Positions 51,186-60,153 of a stretch of 64,000 nt of DNA are shown piece by piece (the stretch's first letter is position 1; each line of letters starts with the position of its first letter). Source of the stretch: an uncultured Hyphomonas sp. (GTDB lineage: Bacteria > Pseudomonadota > Alphaproteobacteria > Caulobacterales > Hyphomonadaceae). The stretch is taken from positions 2,666,001 through 2,730,000 of the forward strand of contig NZ_OY776147.1 in NCBI RefSeq assembly GCF_963675305.1, in the 5' to 3' direction. The position numbers were made by a program, and so were the translations under genes. A model generated the notes under the pieces. That model did no database searches. It was given only the letters and a program-made list of their open reading frames with translations, and was not told where the DNA came from.

Positions 51186-53090
51186 TTACTCCGCCACAAG
51201 CTGGACGAGCACGTCCCCTTCGGACACCTGGTCGCCCACCTTGCCCGTCACGGCTTCCACAACGCCATCGCGCGGCGCCGTCAGCGCATGCTCCATCTTC
51301 ATGGCTTCCATGACTGCAACCGTGTCGCCGCGCGTCACCTCTGCACCGGCCTTCACCATAATCGACAGGACCTTGCCCGGCATCGGCGCGCTGACACTGT
51401 CGCCGCCGAGCACGGCTTCGACGTCTGCGTCGAATTCCGGCACTTCCACCAGAACCGTGTCTCCGCCCGTCGTGACCGCATAGCGGCGGGGCGAAATGTC
51501 CGTCACCAGCGGCAGCGGCGTGTCCGGGTCCACCGGGTGTTCTTCCGGATCCACCCAATCGGCATCGGCACCGACGGCTATCATGGCCTTGTGCACCGGT
51601 GCCCTGTTCATGCGCCAGCCATCCTGAATGCCCCATGGCGTCGCCCCGCCCGCCTCATTAAGGCGCACATCGCAAACCGCCATGACGGAGGCATGCTGGT
51701 GCTCCGTAGGCGGAAGGGTCAGCGTATCGCCTGCCTCCGCGATCCAGTTCACATGATGGGAATGGTTGAGGAAGGCGTCCGACGACGCGCAGCGGCTGAG
51801 GAAGCCGGCATTCGACGGCACGCCGGCCAGCTGCAGGTGCGACAGGGTCGTGATCAGCCGCTCGCAGGCCGCATGCCGGTTGCCTTCATGCACAATCAGC
51901 TTGGCGATCATGGAGTCATAGTTCGACGGCACGCGGTCGCCGGTCTCGAACCCCGCATCCCAGCGCACGGTCTCGCCGTCCACCGGCTCCATCAGGCCGA
52001 ACTCCAGGATCAGGCCTGCGCCGGGGCGGAAGCCTTCGGCCGGGTCTTCGGCGCAGATCCGCGCCTCGATGGCATGGCCATGCAGCGGAATGTCCTGCTG
52101 GTGCAGCGGCAGCAGCTCGCCAGAGGCTACGCGCAGCTGCCACTCAACAAGGTCCTGCCCGGTGATCATCTCGGTCACCGGATGCTCCACCTGCAGGCGG
52201 GTGTTCATTTCAAGGAACCAGAACGTGTCGAGCGCCAGCGGCCTTGATCCGTCCACGATGAATTCCACCGTACCGGCGCCTTCATATTTCACAGCTTTCG
52301 CCAGCGCCACGGCGGCATCCGTCATGGCCTTGCGCACATCCTCCGGCATACCGGGCGCAGGCGCCTCCTCGATCACTTTCTGGCGGCGGCGCTGCAGCGA
52401 ACAGTCGCGTTCATAGAGGTGCACGGCATTGCCATGACTGTCGCCGAAGACCTGCACTTCGATATGGCGCGGCTGTTCGACCAGCTTCTCCAGCATCACG
52501 CGGCCATCGCCGAAGCTGCTCTCGGCCTCGCGTGCGGCGCTTTCCAGTTCGGCGGCCAGTTCCGACGCCTTGGTCACGAGGCGGATGCCCCGGCCCCCGC
52601 CCCCGGCGACAGCCTTGATCAGCAGCGGGAAGCCGATTTCCTTTGCCGCCTCGGTCAGCGTTTTGGCGTCCTGCGCCTCGCCGCGATAGCCGGGCAGCAC
52701 GGGCACGCCTGCCTCTTCCGCAATGCGCTTCGCCTCATCCTTCGGCCCCATGGAGCGGATGGCAGAAGCCGGCGGACCGACCCAGATGAGGCCCGCCTTC
52801 ACGACAGCCTCGGCAAAATCGGCATTCTCCGACAGGAAGCCATAGCCGGGGTGGATCGCGTCGGCGCCCGTCTCCTTGGCCGCCGCGAGGATCGCCTCGA
52901 CCTTCAGATAGCTCTCAGGCGCAGGCGCCGGGCCGATATGCACGGCCTCATCGGCCTCGCGCACATGTTTGGCCCGCGCATCGGCGTCGGAATAGACGGC
53001 GACGGTGGCAATGCCGAGGTCCCGGCAGGTGGCAAAGATACGGCAGGCGATCTCGCCCCTATTCGCGACGAGAAGCTTCTCGATTTTCAT
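51186..53090 (-). CDS. liuD: 3-methylcrotonyl-CoA carboxylase alpha subunit (biotin carboxylase + BCCP)
   Basis: 634 aa. The biotin carboxylase domain (about residues 1-450) shows LLVANRGEIACRI, GGGGRGIRLV and EMNTRLQVEHPVTE; the biotin-carrier domain at the C-terminus has the biotinylated Lys in EAMKMEHA. Specificity for methylcrotonyl-CoA in leucine breakdown is inferred from linkage to liuC, liuB and liuA. GGAGGG precedes the ATG. It overlaps the DUF817 gene by about 30 bp. Confidence 0.9.
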   Translation of the reverse strand: MKIEKLLVANRGEIACRIFATCRDLGIATVAVYSDADARAKHVREADEAVHIGPAPAPESYLKVEAILAAAKETGADAIHPGYGFLSENADFAEAVVKAGLIWVGPPASAIRSMGPKDEAKRIAEEAGVPVLPGYRGEAQDAKTLTEAAKEIGFPLLIKAVAGGGGRGIRLVTKASELAAELESAAREAESSFGDGRVMLEKLVEQPRHIEVQVFGDSHGNAVHLYERDCSLQRRRQKVIEEAPAPGMPEDVRKAMTDAAVALAKAVKYEGAGTVEFIVDGSRPLALDTFWFLEMNTRLQVEHPVTEMITGQDLVEWQLRVASGELLPLHQQDIPLHGHAIEARICAEDPAEGFRPGAGLILEFGLMEPVDGETVRWDAGFETGDRVPSNYDSMIAKLIVHEGNRHAACERLITTLSHLQLAGVPSNAGFLSRCASSDAFLNHSHHVNWIAEAGDTLTLPPTEHQHASVMAVCDVRLNEAGGATPWGIQDGWRMNRAPVHKAMIAVGADADWVDPEEHPVDPDTPLPLVTDISPRRYAVTTGGDTVLVEVPEFDADVEAVLGGDSVSAPMPGKVLSIMVKAGAEVTRGDTVAVMEAMKMEHALTAPRDGVVEAVTGKVGDQVSEGDVLVQLVAE

Positions 53091-53976
53091 GTCCGGGCCC
53101 TCCGGTGTCCCGGCGCCCGCCGCGATGGACGGCGGCGACCAGGACGAAACTGATGATCATCAGCAGATACCACGATCCGAGTTTGGATAAAGAGACCGGG
53201 TGCCAGCCATCTTCCTGCCCCGGATAGGCCCAGGCGCGAGCGAAGGTGCCGATATTCTCCGCAAACCAGATGAACAGGGCGACCAGAAGGAAGCCGATCA
53301 CCAGCGGCATCGGCCGGTGAAACCGGTCCGGCCGGAACCAGACGACACTCGACCCGTAAACCAGCAACGTGCCTGCAAACAGGGCGATCCGGACATCCGG
53401 CAGCCAGTGATGGGCAAAGAAATTCACATAGATCGCGGCGGCCAGAAGGCCCTGCAGCCACAGCGGCGGGAAGCGGTCAAACCGGAAATCGAAGATCCGC
53501 CAGACCCGCGCCAGATAAGAGCCGACAGAGGCATACATGAAGCCCGTAAACAGCGGCACGGCGCCGATGCGCAGCACGCTTTCCTCCGGATAGATCCAGC
53601 TGCCATGGGCGGTCTTGAACAATTCCATGATCGTGCCGGTGATGTGGAAGACGAGGATCACCTTCGCCTCCTCAAGCGTCTCCAGCCCCGTCCACAACAT
53701 CAGGACCTGGATCAGCACCGCCCCGATGACGAGGAAATCATAGCGCGAGACCGGCGCATCATCCGGATACCAGAGGAAAGTGGCCAGCAGGAGGCCCAGC
53801 ATCGCCCCACCGAACAGGCAGGCCCAGCCCTGCTTGATGCCGAAACTGACGAATTCGAAGGCGGCAAGGCTCCACGGCCCTTTCACCCACCGCGCCCTCA
53901 GGGCTTCGCGTCCGGCATGCAGGCGTCGCTGGACGGCATTGGGCGGCTTCGGGCCGAAGGCTGGGGGCGCGGTCAT
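53059..53976 (-). CDS. DUF817 integral membrane protein
   Basis: 305 aa with eight or so hydrophobic helices. The DUF817 pattern is visible in SWIYPEESVLRIGAVPLFTG and GFMYASVGSYLARVWRIFD. The ATG at 53976 (MTAPPAFG) is chosen; the frame extends to 54000. The 3' end overlaps the liuD start, so it is transcribed into the liu gene. Function unknown. Confidence 0.82.
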   Translation of the reverse strand: MTAPPAFGPKPPNAVQRRLHAGREALRARWVKGPWSLAAFEFVSFGIKQGWACLFGGAMLGLLLATFLWYPDDAPVSRYDFLVIGAVLIQVLMLWTGLETLEEAKVILVFHITGTIMELFKTAHGSWIYPEESVLRIGAVPLFTGFMYASVGSYLARVWRIFDFRFDRFPPLWLQGLLAAAIYVNFFAHHWLPDVRIALFAGTLLVYGSSVVWFRPDRFHRPMPLVIGFLLVALFIWFAENIGTFARAWAYPGQEDGWHPVSLSKLGSWYLLMIISFVLVAAVHRGGRRDTGGPGHENREASRRE

Positions 53977-54125
53977 TGTCTGGCTGTTACATTGATTCAA
54001 GGCGGGTTTCAGGCCGGTTCATGGCCCTTCGTGCGCCAGCCCTGTCCCTTTCATGGCCATATCGTACCCTTGCGCCCCGCCGAACCCATTGTAAGGGTTA
54101 ACCGCCTGAATCGGAGGGAAGAGAC

Positions 54126-54470
54126 ATGGCCTATGCATCTGGCGTCAAACTGAGCAGCCTTGCAGGTCTCGTGGGGGCCGCCGTCGGCGGCTATATCGGC
54201 TACACACAGGCCGGGCATGTCAGCGAGCTTGAGCCCGTGGCGGGCGCGCTGATCCTTGGCGCCATCGGCCTCGTGGTCGGCAGTGCGGGCGCCTATCTGC
54301 TGAAATCGCTGATGCAGTTCCTGATCTATCTGATCATGTTCGGCGTGCTGGCCTATGTGTTCCAGAACCAGATCGAGCAGTTAACCGGGATCAATCCGGT
54401 CAACGCGACGATCAGCTTGCTGGAAGACATCGGCATGCCTGTGAAGAGCATGCGCAAATCGCTGGAATAA
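54126..54470 (+). CDS. Small hypothetical membrane protein
   Basis: 114 aa. Three hydrophobic segments (about residues 10-30, 38-60 and 64-82) with a glycine-rich first helix (GAAVGGYIGYTQAG) and a polar C-terminus. It has GGAGGG before the ATG. It lies alone on the + strand between liu genes and stops 5 bp before the convergent liuC stop. Family not recognised. Confidence 0.6.
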   Translation: MAYASGVKLSSLAGLVGAAVGGYIGYTQAGHVSELEPVAGALILGAIGLVVGSAGAYLLKSLMQFLIYLIMFGVLAYVFQNQIEQLTGINPVNATISLLEDIGMPVKSMRKSLE

Positions 54471-54474
54471 GGCC

Positions 54475-55275
54475 CTAGCGGACCCAGTTCGGGCGCCGCT
54501 TTTCGAGGAAGGCGGCGATGCCTTCCTTGCCCTCGTCGGAGACGCGCCGCGCCGCGATGCGCTTGGCCGTCTCATGGCCGAGGTCGCGGTCGATGATCTG
54601 GCCGGTGACGTCTGCCACCAGCTTCTTCGCATCGGCCACAGCGCCCGGCGCTGCGGAGAAGACGAGATTGGCGAGGTGTTCTTCCATCTTCGTCATCTCT
54701 TCCAGGCTGTCTACGACATACTGGACGAGGCCGATCTTCTCGGCGAAGGCGGCATCGAAGCTCTCGGCGGTCGTGAACAGCGCCCGGGCCCAGCGCGGGC
54801 CGATGGCATCAATCACGTAAGGGCTGATCGTGGCCGGTGTCAGACCAAGGCGGACTTCGGAGAAACGGAACTTGGTGTTCGACATGGCGACCGCCACATC
54901 ACAGGCCGCCACCAGCCCTGCCCCGCCGCCCATGGCGGCTCCCTGCACCATGGCGAGCGTCATCTGCGGCATCTCATAGAGCGACTGCAGCATCTCGGCG
55001 AGGTTCACCGCGTCGCGGACATTGTCTTCTTTCGTGTGCGTGGCAGCACGCTTCATCCAGTTGAGGTCGGCGCCCGCGCTGAATGTGTGGCCATTGCCGC
55101 GCAGGATCATCATGCGGATCGTGGGTTGGTCGGCGATCGTCTTGAACGCGTCGGTCAGCTCCGCAATCAGCTCCATATTGAAGGCATTGTGCACGTCAGG
55201 CCGATTGATGGTGACGACGGCGAGGCCTTCCTCGGTGGCCTGGAACTTGATGAGATCGTAGTTGGAATCGCGCAT
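54475..55275 (-). CDS. liuC: Enoyl-CoA hydratase family protein, probable methylglutaconyl-CoA hydratase
   Basis: 266 aa crotonase. The oxyanion segment FSAGADLNWM and AAMGGGAGLVAACDVAV are seen, with a conserved Glu in RFSEVRLGLTPATISPYV. In the leucine pathway LiuC hydrates 3-methylglutaconyl-CoA to HMG-CoA; the assignment rests on family plus linkage to liuD and liuB. It starts at ATG 55275 and lies on the same strand as the other liu genes. Confidence 0.88.
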   Translation of the reverse strand: MRDSNYDLIKFQATEEGLAVVTINRPDVHNAFNMELIAELTDAFKTIADQPTIRMMILRGNGHTFSAGADLNWMKRAATHTKEDNVRDAVNLAEMLQSLYEMPQMTLAMVQGAAMGGGAGLVAACDVAVAMSNTKFRFSEVRLGLTPATISPYVIDAIGPRWARALFTTAESFDAAFAEKIGLVQYVVDSLEEMTKMEEHLANLVFSAAPGAVADAKKLVADVTGQIIDRDLGHETAKRIAARRVSDEGKEGIAAFLEKRRPNWVR

Positions 55276-55384
55276 GGGGCCCCCACGTTAAATTTCTGGG
55301 CGTTGAATTTCTGGGAGTCTTTTGGACCGCTCACGCGCCGACGGCAACCGCCCTTCGGCTGAAGGTGGTGCCCCTGAAATGCTG

Positions 55385-55413
55385 ACGGCCTCCTGCCGCG
55401 CGCAGGAGGCCGT
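55385..55413. terminator. 12-bp hairpin downstream of the EF-hand gene
   Basis: ACGGCCTCCTGC (55385-55396), a 5-nt loop and GCAGGAGGCCGT (55402-55413) form a perfect stem 20 bp past the EF-hand stop. The tail is not U-rich, so termination may be weak or Rho-assisted. Confidence 0.5.
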
Positions 55414-55432
55414 CTTCGGACAGTGCTCGAGC

Positions 55433-55753
55433 TCAGCTCGTTTTACCGTCCGGTTCCTGTCCGGTCTCGTTTTCTGGGACGAGGCGTTTGGGGCTGGCGC
55501 GCCAGGCATCGATGGCGGCATTGTATTCGGCTTCCAGCACGAAGCCGTCCTGATCGGTGTCGAATTTCGTGAATTTCGCGACGGCCTCGGCTTCAGTCGC
55601 CCGGCCGCCGGAGGTTTTCCACGAGACAAATTCTGCTTCGCTGAGGCGCCCGTCGGAGTCTGTGTCGAGGCCGGAAAAGTCCGGCATTTCGCCGGCGTGG
55701 CCCATCAGAGCGGTGGCAAAGGCAGCCACCACGAGGAATGGGGTGCGTTGCAT
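55433..55753 (-). CDS. Secreted EF-hand calcium-binding protein
   Basis: 106 aa. An N-terminal signal peptide (about residues 1-20) precedes two EF-hand loops: DTDSDGRLSEAEF and DTDQDGFVLEAEY, each with the Asp/Asp/Asp/Gly/Glu pattern. A polar tail ends the protein. Probably a periplasmic calcium-binding protein. AAAGGAGAG precedes the ATG. It interrupts the liu genes on the same strand. Confidence 0.82.
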   Translation of the reverse strand: MQRTPFLVVAAFATALMGHAGEMPDFSGLDTDSDGRLSEAEFVSWKTSGGRATEAEAVAKFTKFDTDQDGFVLEAEYNAAIDAWRASPKRLVPENETGQEPDGKTS

Positions 55754-55877
55754 AACGTCTCTCCTTTGTGCTGTGCCGCCTTCAGCTGCGACAAGGAAGA
55801 GCCTACGCGAGAGACGCGTTCATGTTGCGTGAAAACGGGTTCACGACACGATTTTAATGATCGGCACGGATCGGGGC

Positions 55878-56459
55878 TCAGACGCCCTCGGCGCCGATCT
55901 TGCGGCAGAAGGTTTCCCAGGAGCGGAAGTCTTCTTCGGCGAGTTCCCCCACCCCGCCGATGATGGTGTGATGCAGCGGATGGAACCCGGACAGGCCGAG
56001 CAGGCCGCGCTCCAGCGCCTTTAGCGCCCCGGCATCCATGCCGAACCGGTAGACGAGGCCCGGCATGCCCATGGAGACCAGCACGCGGGCTGACTTGCCC
56101 TTCATCATCTGGGCGGGCCAGCCCTTGTCGTTTTCACCGACGAAGAACGCACCCCGGCCAGCCTGCTCGAAGAAGGCTTTCAGGATCGCCGGCATGTTGC
56201 CCAGCCAGAGCGGGAACGCGATCAGCAAATGCTCGGCCGCGGCGATCTTCTCCCGTTCTGTCAAGATCGGTTCGGGCGGCGGGGTCCCGAACTCCTCCGC
56301 GGACCGCAGCATCGGCACGTCTAGCGTGGCGACGTCGATGCGCGTGACCGTGTGGCCTGCGCTCTCTGCCCCATCGGCATAGGCATCGCACAGGGCGTGA
56401 ATCAGGTGTTTGGGGTCCGTATCCGGATGGCCGTTGATGATGCAGATCGATTTGGTCAT
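55878..56459 (-). CDS. NAD(P)H-dependent flavodoxin-fold oxidoreductase (quinone reductase)
   Basis: 193 aa with the flavodoxin-like fold of the MdaB/NQO family. IINGHPDTDPKHLIHAL at the N-terminus binds FMN/FAD phosphate; FPLWLGNMPAILKAFFEQ is the conserved central motif. Likely reduces quinones in the cytoplasm. It is in the leftward run between liuB and liuC, and its role there is unknown. Confidence 0.82.
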   Translation of the reverse strand: MTKSICIINGHPDTDPKHLIHALCDAYADGAESAGHTVTRIDVATLDVPMLRSAEEFGTPPPEPILTEREKIAAAEHLLIAFPLWLGNMPAILKAFFEQAGRGAFFVGENDKGWPAQMMKGKSARVLVSMGMPGLVYRFGMDAGALKALERGLLGLSGFHPLHHTIIGGVGELAEEDFRSWETFCRKIGAEGV

Positions 56460-56548
56460 GGGCAGGTCTCTCTTCCTGTCGCACTCTACGACAGGAAGAT
56501 GTCAGACCTGCGACGCTATGCAATCCGCAAACGTCCCTATTTCCGGGC

Positions 56549-58156
56549 CTACATCCGGAAGACGCCAAAGCCGCGTTCGCCGAAGGGGGCGTTGAGGCTG
56601 GCCGACAGGGCGAGGCCCAGCACGCGGCGTGTGTCTGCCGGATCGATAATGCCATCGTCCCAGAGGCGCGCAGTGGAGAAGTAAGGCGAGCCTTCGGCCT
56701 CGTAGAGGTCGCGGATCGGCTGTTTGAACGCCTCTTCTTCGTCTGCAGGCCATTCCCCGCCCTTGCGCTCGATGCCGTCGCGTTTGACCGTGGCGAGCAC
56801 GGACGCAGCCTGCTCCCCGCCCATGACCGAGATGCGGGCATTCGGCCACATGAACAGGAAGCGCGGGGAATAGGCCCGGCCGCACATGCCGTAATTCCCT
56901 GCGCCGAAGCTGCCGCCGGTGACGACAGTGAACTTCGGTACGGACGCCGTTGCGACCGCTGTCACCATCTTGGCGCCGTCCTTGGCAATGCCGCCGGCCT
57001 CGTATTTCGAGCCGACCATGAAGCCGGTGATGTTCTGCAGGAAGACGAGCGGAATGCGCCGCTGGTCTGCCAGCTCGATGAAGTGGGCCGCCTTCTGCGC
57101 GCTCTCAGAGAAGAGAATGCCATTATTGGCGAGGATCGCGACCGGCATGCCGTAGAGGCGCGCAAACCCGCAGACGAGGGTTTCGCCATAGAGCTTCTTG
57201 AACTCGTGGAATTCCGATCCGTCGACAAGGCGCGCGATGACTTCACGGGCATCATAGGGCTCGCGGACATCCTGCGGGACAAGACCGTGCAGTTCGGCCG
57301 GGTCGTAAAGCGGCTCTGCCGGCTCGGTCAGCTCGAAAGGTTGGGGCTTCGGCTTTGCCAGTGTGCGGACGATGGAGCGCACAATGGCGAGGGCGTGGGA
57401 GTCATGCGCGGCATAGTGGTCTGCGACGCCCGAGCGGCGGGCATGCACATCGGCGCCGCCAAGATCCTCGGCCGAAATCACCTCCCCTGTCGCGGCTTTC
57501 ACCAGCGGCGGGCCGCCGAGGAAGATCGTGCCTTGTTTGCGCACAATCACCGTCTCGTCCGACATGGCCGGCACATAGGCGCCGCCGGCGGTGCAAGAGC
57601 CCATGACGGAGGCGATCTGGGGAATGCCCTTCGCGCTCATCTGGGCCTGATTGTAGAAGATGCGGCCGAAATGCTCCCGGTCCGGAAAGACTTCCGACTG
57701 GTGCGGCAGGTTTGCACCGCCGCTGTCGACAAGGTAGATGCACGGCAGATGGTTTTCGAGCGCGACTTCCTGGGCTCTCAGATGTTTCTTCACCGTGATG
57801 GGGAAGTAGGCGCCGCCCTTTACCGTGGGGTCGTTGCAGACGATCAGGCATTCGCGGCCCTCCACCCGGCCCACGCCGGTGATGATGCCCGCACCAGGCG
57901 CCTCGCCGTCATACATGCCATGCGCGGCCAGCGCGCCGATTTCCAGGAAAGCACTGCCCGGGTCCAGCAGGCGCTCGACCCGCTCCCGCGGGAGCAGCTT
58001 GCCCCGGTCGACATGACGCTGGCGCGAGGCCTCCGGCCCGCCAAGCGCGGCTTTGGATGTGTGCTCGCGCAATTCGTCGAGCAGGCCTTCCATGGCGGCC
58101 TTGTTCGCGGCAAAGCGTGGCCCCGCCACGTCGAGACTGGATTTCAGGACGGGCAT
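56549..58156 (-). CDS. liuB: 3-methylcrotonyl-CoA carboxylase beta subunit (carboxyltransferase)
   Basis: 535 aa, the usual MccB length. Two crotonase-like halves form the carboxyltransferase: the first shows [18 protein letters not shown] and [20 protein letters not shown], the second [16 protein letters not shown] and [13 protein letters not shown]. These match methylcrotonyl-CoA carboxylases rather than propionyl-CoA enzymes. GGGAGG precedes the ATG. It pairs with liuD 3.5 kb away on the same strand. Confidence 0.92.
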   Translation of the reverse strand: MPVLKSSLDVAGPRFAANKAAMEGLLDELREHTSKAALGGPEASRQRHVDRGKLLPRERVERLLDPGSAFLEIGALAAHGMYDGEAPGAGIITGVGRVEGRECLIVCNDPTVKGGAYFPITVKKHLRAQEVALENHLPCIYLVDSGGANLPHQSEVFPDREHFGRIFYNQAQMSAKGIPQIASVMGSCTAGGAYVPAMSDETVIVRKQGTIFLGGPPLVKAATGEVISAEDLGGADVHARRSGVADHYAAHDSHALAIVRSIVRTLAKPKPQPFELTEPAEPLYDPAELHGLVPQDVREPYDAREVIARLVDGSEFHEFKKLYGETLVCGFARLYGMPVAILANNGILFSESAQKAAHFIELADQRRIPLVFLQNITGFMVGSKYEAGGIAKDGAKMVTAVATASVPKFTVVTGGSFGAGNYGMCGRAYSPRFLFMWPNARISVMGGEQAASVLATVKRDGIERKGGEWPADEEEAFKQPIRDLYEAEGSPYFSTARLWDDGIIDPADTRRVLGLALSASLNAPFGERGFGVFRM

Positions 58157-58272
58157 TCAGCCTCCCTTCAGAAGTTTTTGGCAGGCTTAGCTGCCTCTGG
58201 GTCAGGTGTCACGCGTGTGTCACCGGTTTTTACCAGACTGGGAAATGCACCCTCTAGGAAAGGCCGCTGACC

Positions 58273-60078
58273 ATGCGCATGTTCAGGAACATGAAACTGG
58301 ACATCACGCCCTCTCTGAAGGCGATTGCCTTCCTGAAGGATGTGCCGGCCAAGGTGATGCGGGCGGCCGGACAGGAAGCGGCCTGGTATTGCGTGCCAGC
58401 CGGCGGGACGCTGTTCCTGCGCAATGAACCGGCCGACAAGATCTATTTCGTCCTGTCGGGCGCCCTCGGGGCCTTCCGGGTCAATCCCAACGGCCAGAGC
58501 GAATTCATCGGCCATATCCGCCCCGGCGAGCCGGTCGGCGAGATGTCCATGTTCCTCGGCGGGATCGACCTCGACGGCGACGGCGCCCCGGAAGACGCGC
58601 CGCACACAAGCTCGGTCTATGCCCTGCGGGATTCCGAAGTCGTCGGCTTCTCGCGCGAAGGCTGGCGGCAAATGGTCAAGCATGAGCCGGAACTGCTGGA
58701 GCAGATGATCCGCATCATCCTGCGCCGCGTCGGCCGGGAGGGACAGCGCAATATCAGCTCCGCGCCGAAAGTCTTCACCCTGGTTGCCACCTCCCCCACA
58801 ATCGACCTGGAACTGCGCGCCGAAGCCCTGAAGTCGAGCCTGGAAGCGCTGGGCAAGTCTGCGGTGATCGTCGGCGAATCGAAAGGCGCAGAGAAGCCGG
58901 CTGCCTTCTTCGACCAGCTCGACCAGAACAACGACATTGTAATCCTCATCTCCACGATCGGCGATACGCGCTGGTACCGCCTGTCCGTGCGCCAGGCTGA
59001 CCGGATCTGGGTGTTCGGCCGCGCCGATGCCAAACCGTCCAATCCGCTGATGCCGGAGGACGACTCCCCGGCCCGCGAGCTGAAGCTGGTCGACGTCGTG
59101 CTGCTGCACCCGGGCGACAACCGGCGCGCCTGCCGGCCGGTCGAATGGCTGGAAGCTGCAGGCGCAAGCCGCCTGTTCCACTGGCAGGGCATGAGCGGGC
59201 CGAACTGTGACCGGCTGGCACGGGTGATGGCAGGCACCTCGGTCGGACTGATCCTGTCTGGTGGTGGAGCACGGGCCTATTCGCACATCGGTGTCGTGCG
59301 GGCGATGCGCGACCGCGGCGTGCCGATCGACTTTGTCGGCGGTGCCTCCATGGGGGCAGTCATTGCCGGCTGTGTCGCCATGGGCTGGGACGATGCCGAA
59401 ATCGACCGGCGCATTCGCAAGGCCTTCGTGGAGACCAACCCTCTCGGCGATTACACGCTACCCGTCGTGGGCATGGTCAAGGGATTGCGAGTGAATGCCC
59501 GTCTGAAAGAACATTTCGGGGACGCGGAAATCGGCGACCTCGCCCTGCCTTTCTTTGCGACCTCGACCAATCTGATGACCGGGACGCAGAGAATTCACCG
59601 GACCGGCCTTTTGCGCGACGCGTTGCGGGCGACGATCTCCCTGCCCGGCATCCTGCCGCCGGTTGTGGATGGCAATGATCTTCTGGTCGATGGCGCCGTG
59701 CTGAACAATTTCCCGGTCGATGTGATGCGCGACATGCATCGTGGCTTTGTCATCGGATCGGATGTCACGCGCCAGCCGGAAGGCCTGAAGATCGAAGAGT
59801 TCGAAAAGCCGGCGGGCTTCTTCCGCTGGGTCCTGCGGCATGGTTTCTCGAACCCGCCGCCCATTGCCGGCGTCCTGATGCGGGCGGCAACCATCCGGGC
59901 CGATACCCAGTTCGGCCGAGACATCACCGATGTGCTGATCCTGCCGGAACTGGCGGAAACCGAGCTGCGCGACTGGGAGAATTACGAGGCAACCGTCGAG
60001 TCCGGCTATCAGGCGGCCCTTCTGGCCCTGGATGAAGCTGGAATGGGCGCATCCGCCCGTCCACAGCCGGCTAAATGA
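58273..60078 (+). CDS. Cyclic-nucleotide-domain patatin-like phospholipase
   Basis: 601 aa. The N-terminal cNMP-binding-like domain (about residues 15-150) contains LRNEPADKIYFVLSGALGAF and GEMSMFLGG. The patatin domain has the oxyanion GGGARAY, nucleophile Ser359 in GASMG and the dyad Asp473 in DGAVLNNFPVD. This architecture resembles NTE/RssA lysophospholipases of the inner membrane. It is on the opposite strand to the liu genes and may be co-oriented with the next histidine kinase. Confidence 0.88.
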   Translation: MRMFRNMKLDITPSLKAIAFLKDVPAKVMRAAGQEAAWYCVPAGGTLFLRNEPADKIYFVLSGALGAFRVNPNGQSEFIGHIRPGEPVGEMSMFLGGIDLDGDGAPEDAPHTSSVYALRDSEVVGFSREGWRQMVKHEPELLEQMIRIILRRVGREGQRNISSAPKVFTLVATSPTIDLELRAEALKSSLEALGKSAVIVGESKGAEKPAAFFDQLDQNNDIVILISTIGDTRWYRLSVRQADRIWVFGRADAKPSNPLMPEDDSPARELKLVDVVLLHPGDNRRACRPVEWLEAAGASRLFHWQGMSGPNCDRLARVMAGTSVGLILSGGGARAYSHIGVVRAMRDRGVPIDFVGGASMGAVIAGCVAMGWDDAEIDRRIRKAFVETNPLGDYTLPVVGMVKGLRVNARLKEHFGDAEIGDLALPFFATSTNLMTGTQRIHRTGLLRDALRATISLPGILPPVVDGNDLLVDGAVLNNFPVDVMRDMHRGFVIGSDVTRQPEGLKIEEFEKPAGFFRWVLRHGFSNPPPIAGVLMRAATIRADTQFGRDITDVLILPELAETELRDWENYEATVESGYQAALLALDEAGMGASARPQPAK

Positions 60079-60153
60079 CGGACCTGTAATTTTCAATACA
60101 GTGTTAAGCATATTCGTGCAGCTTCCCCGAGGGCTGAAGGGGGAGGATGGGAG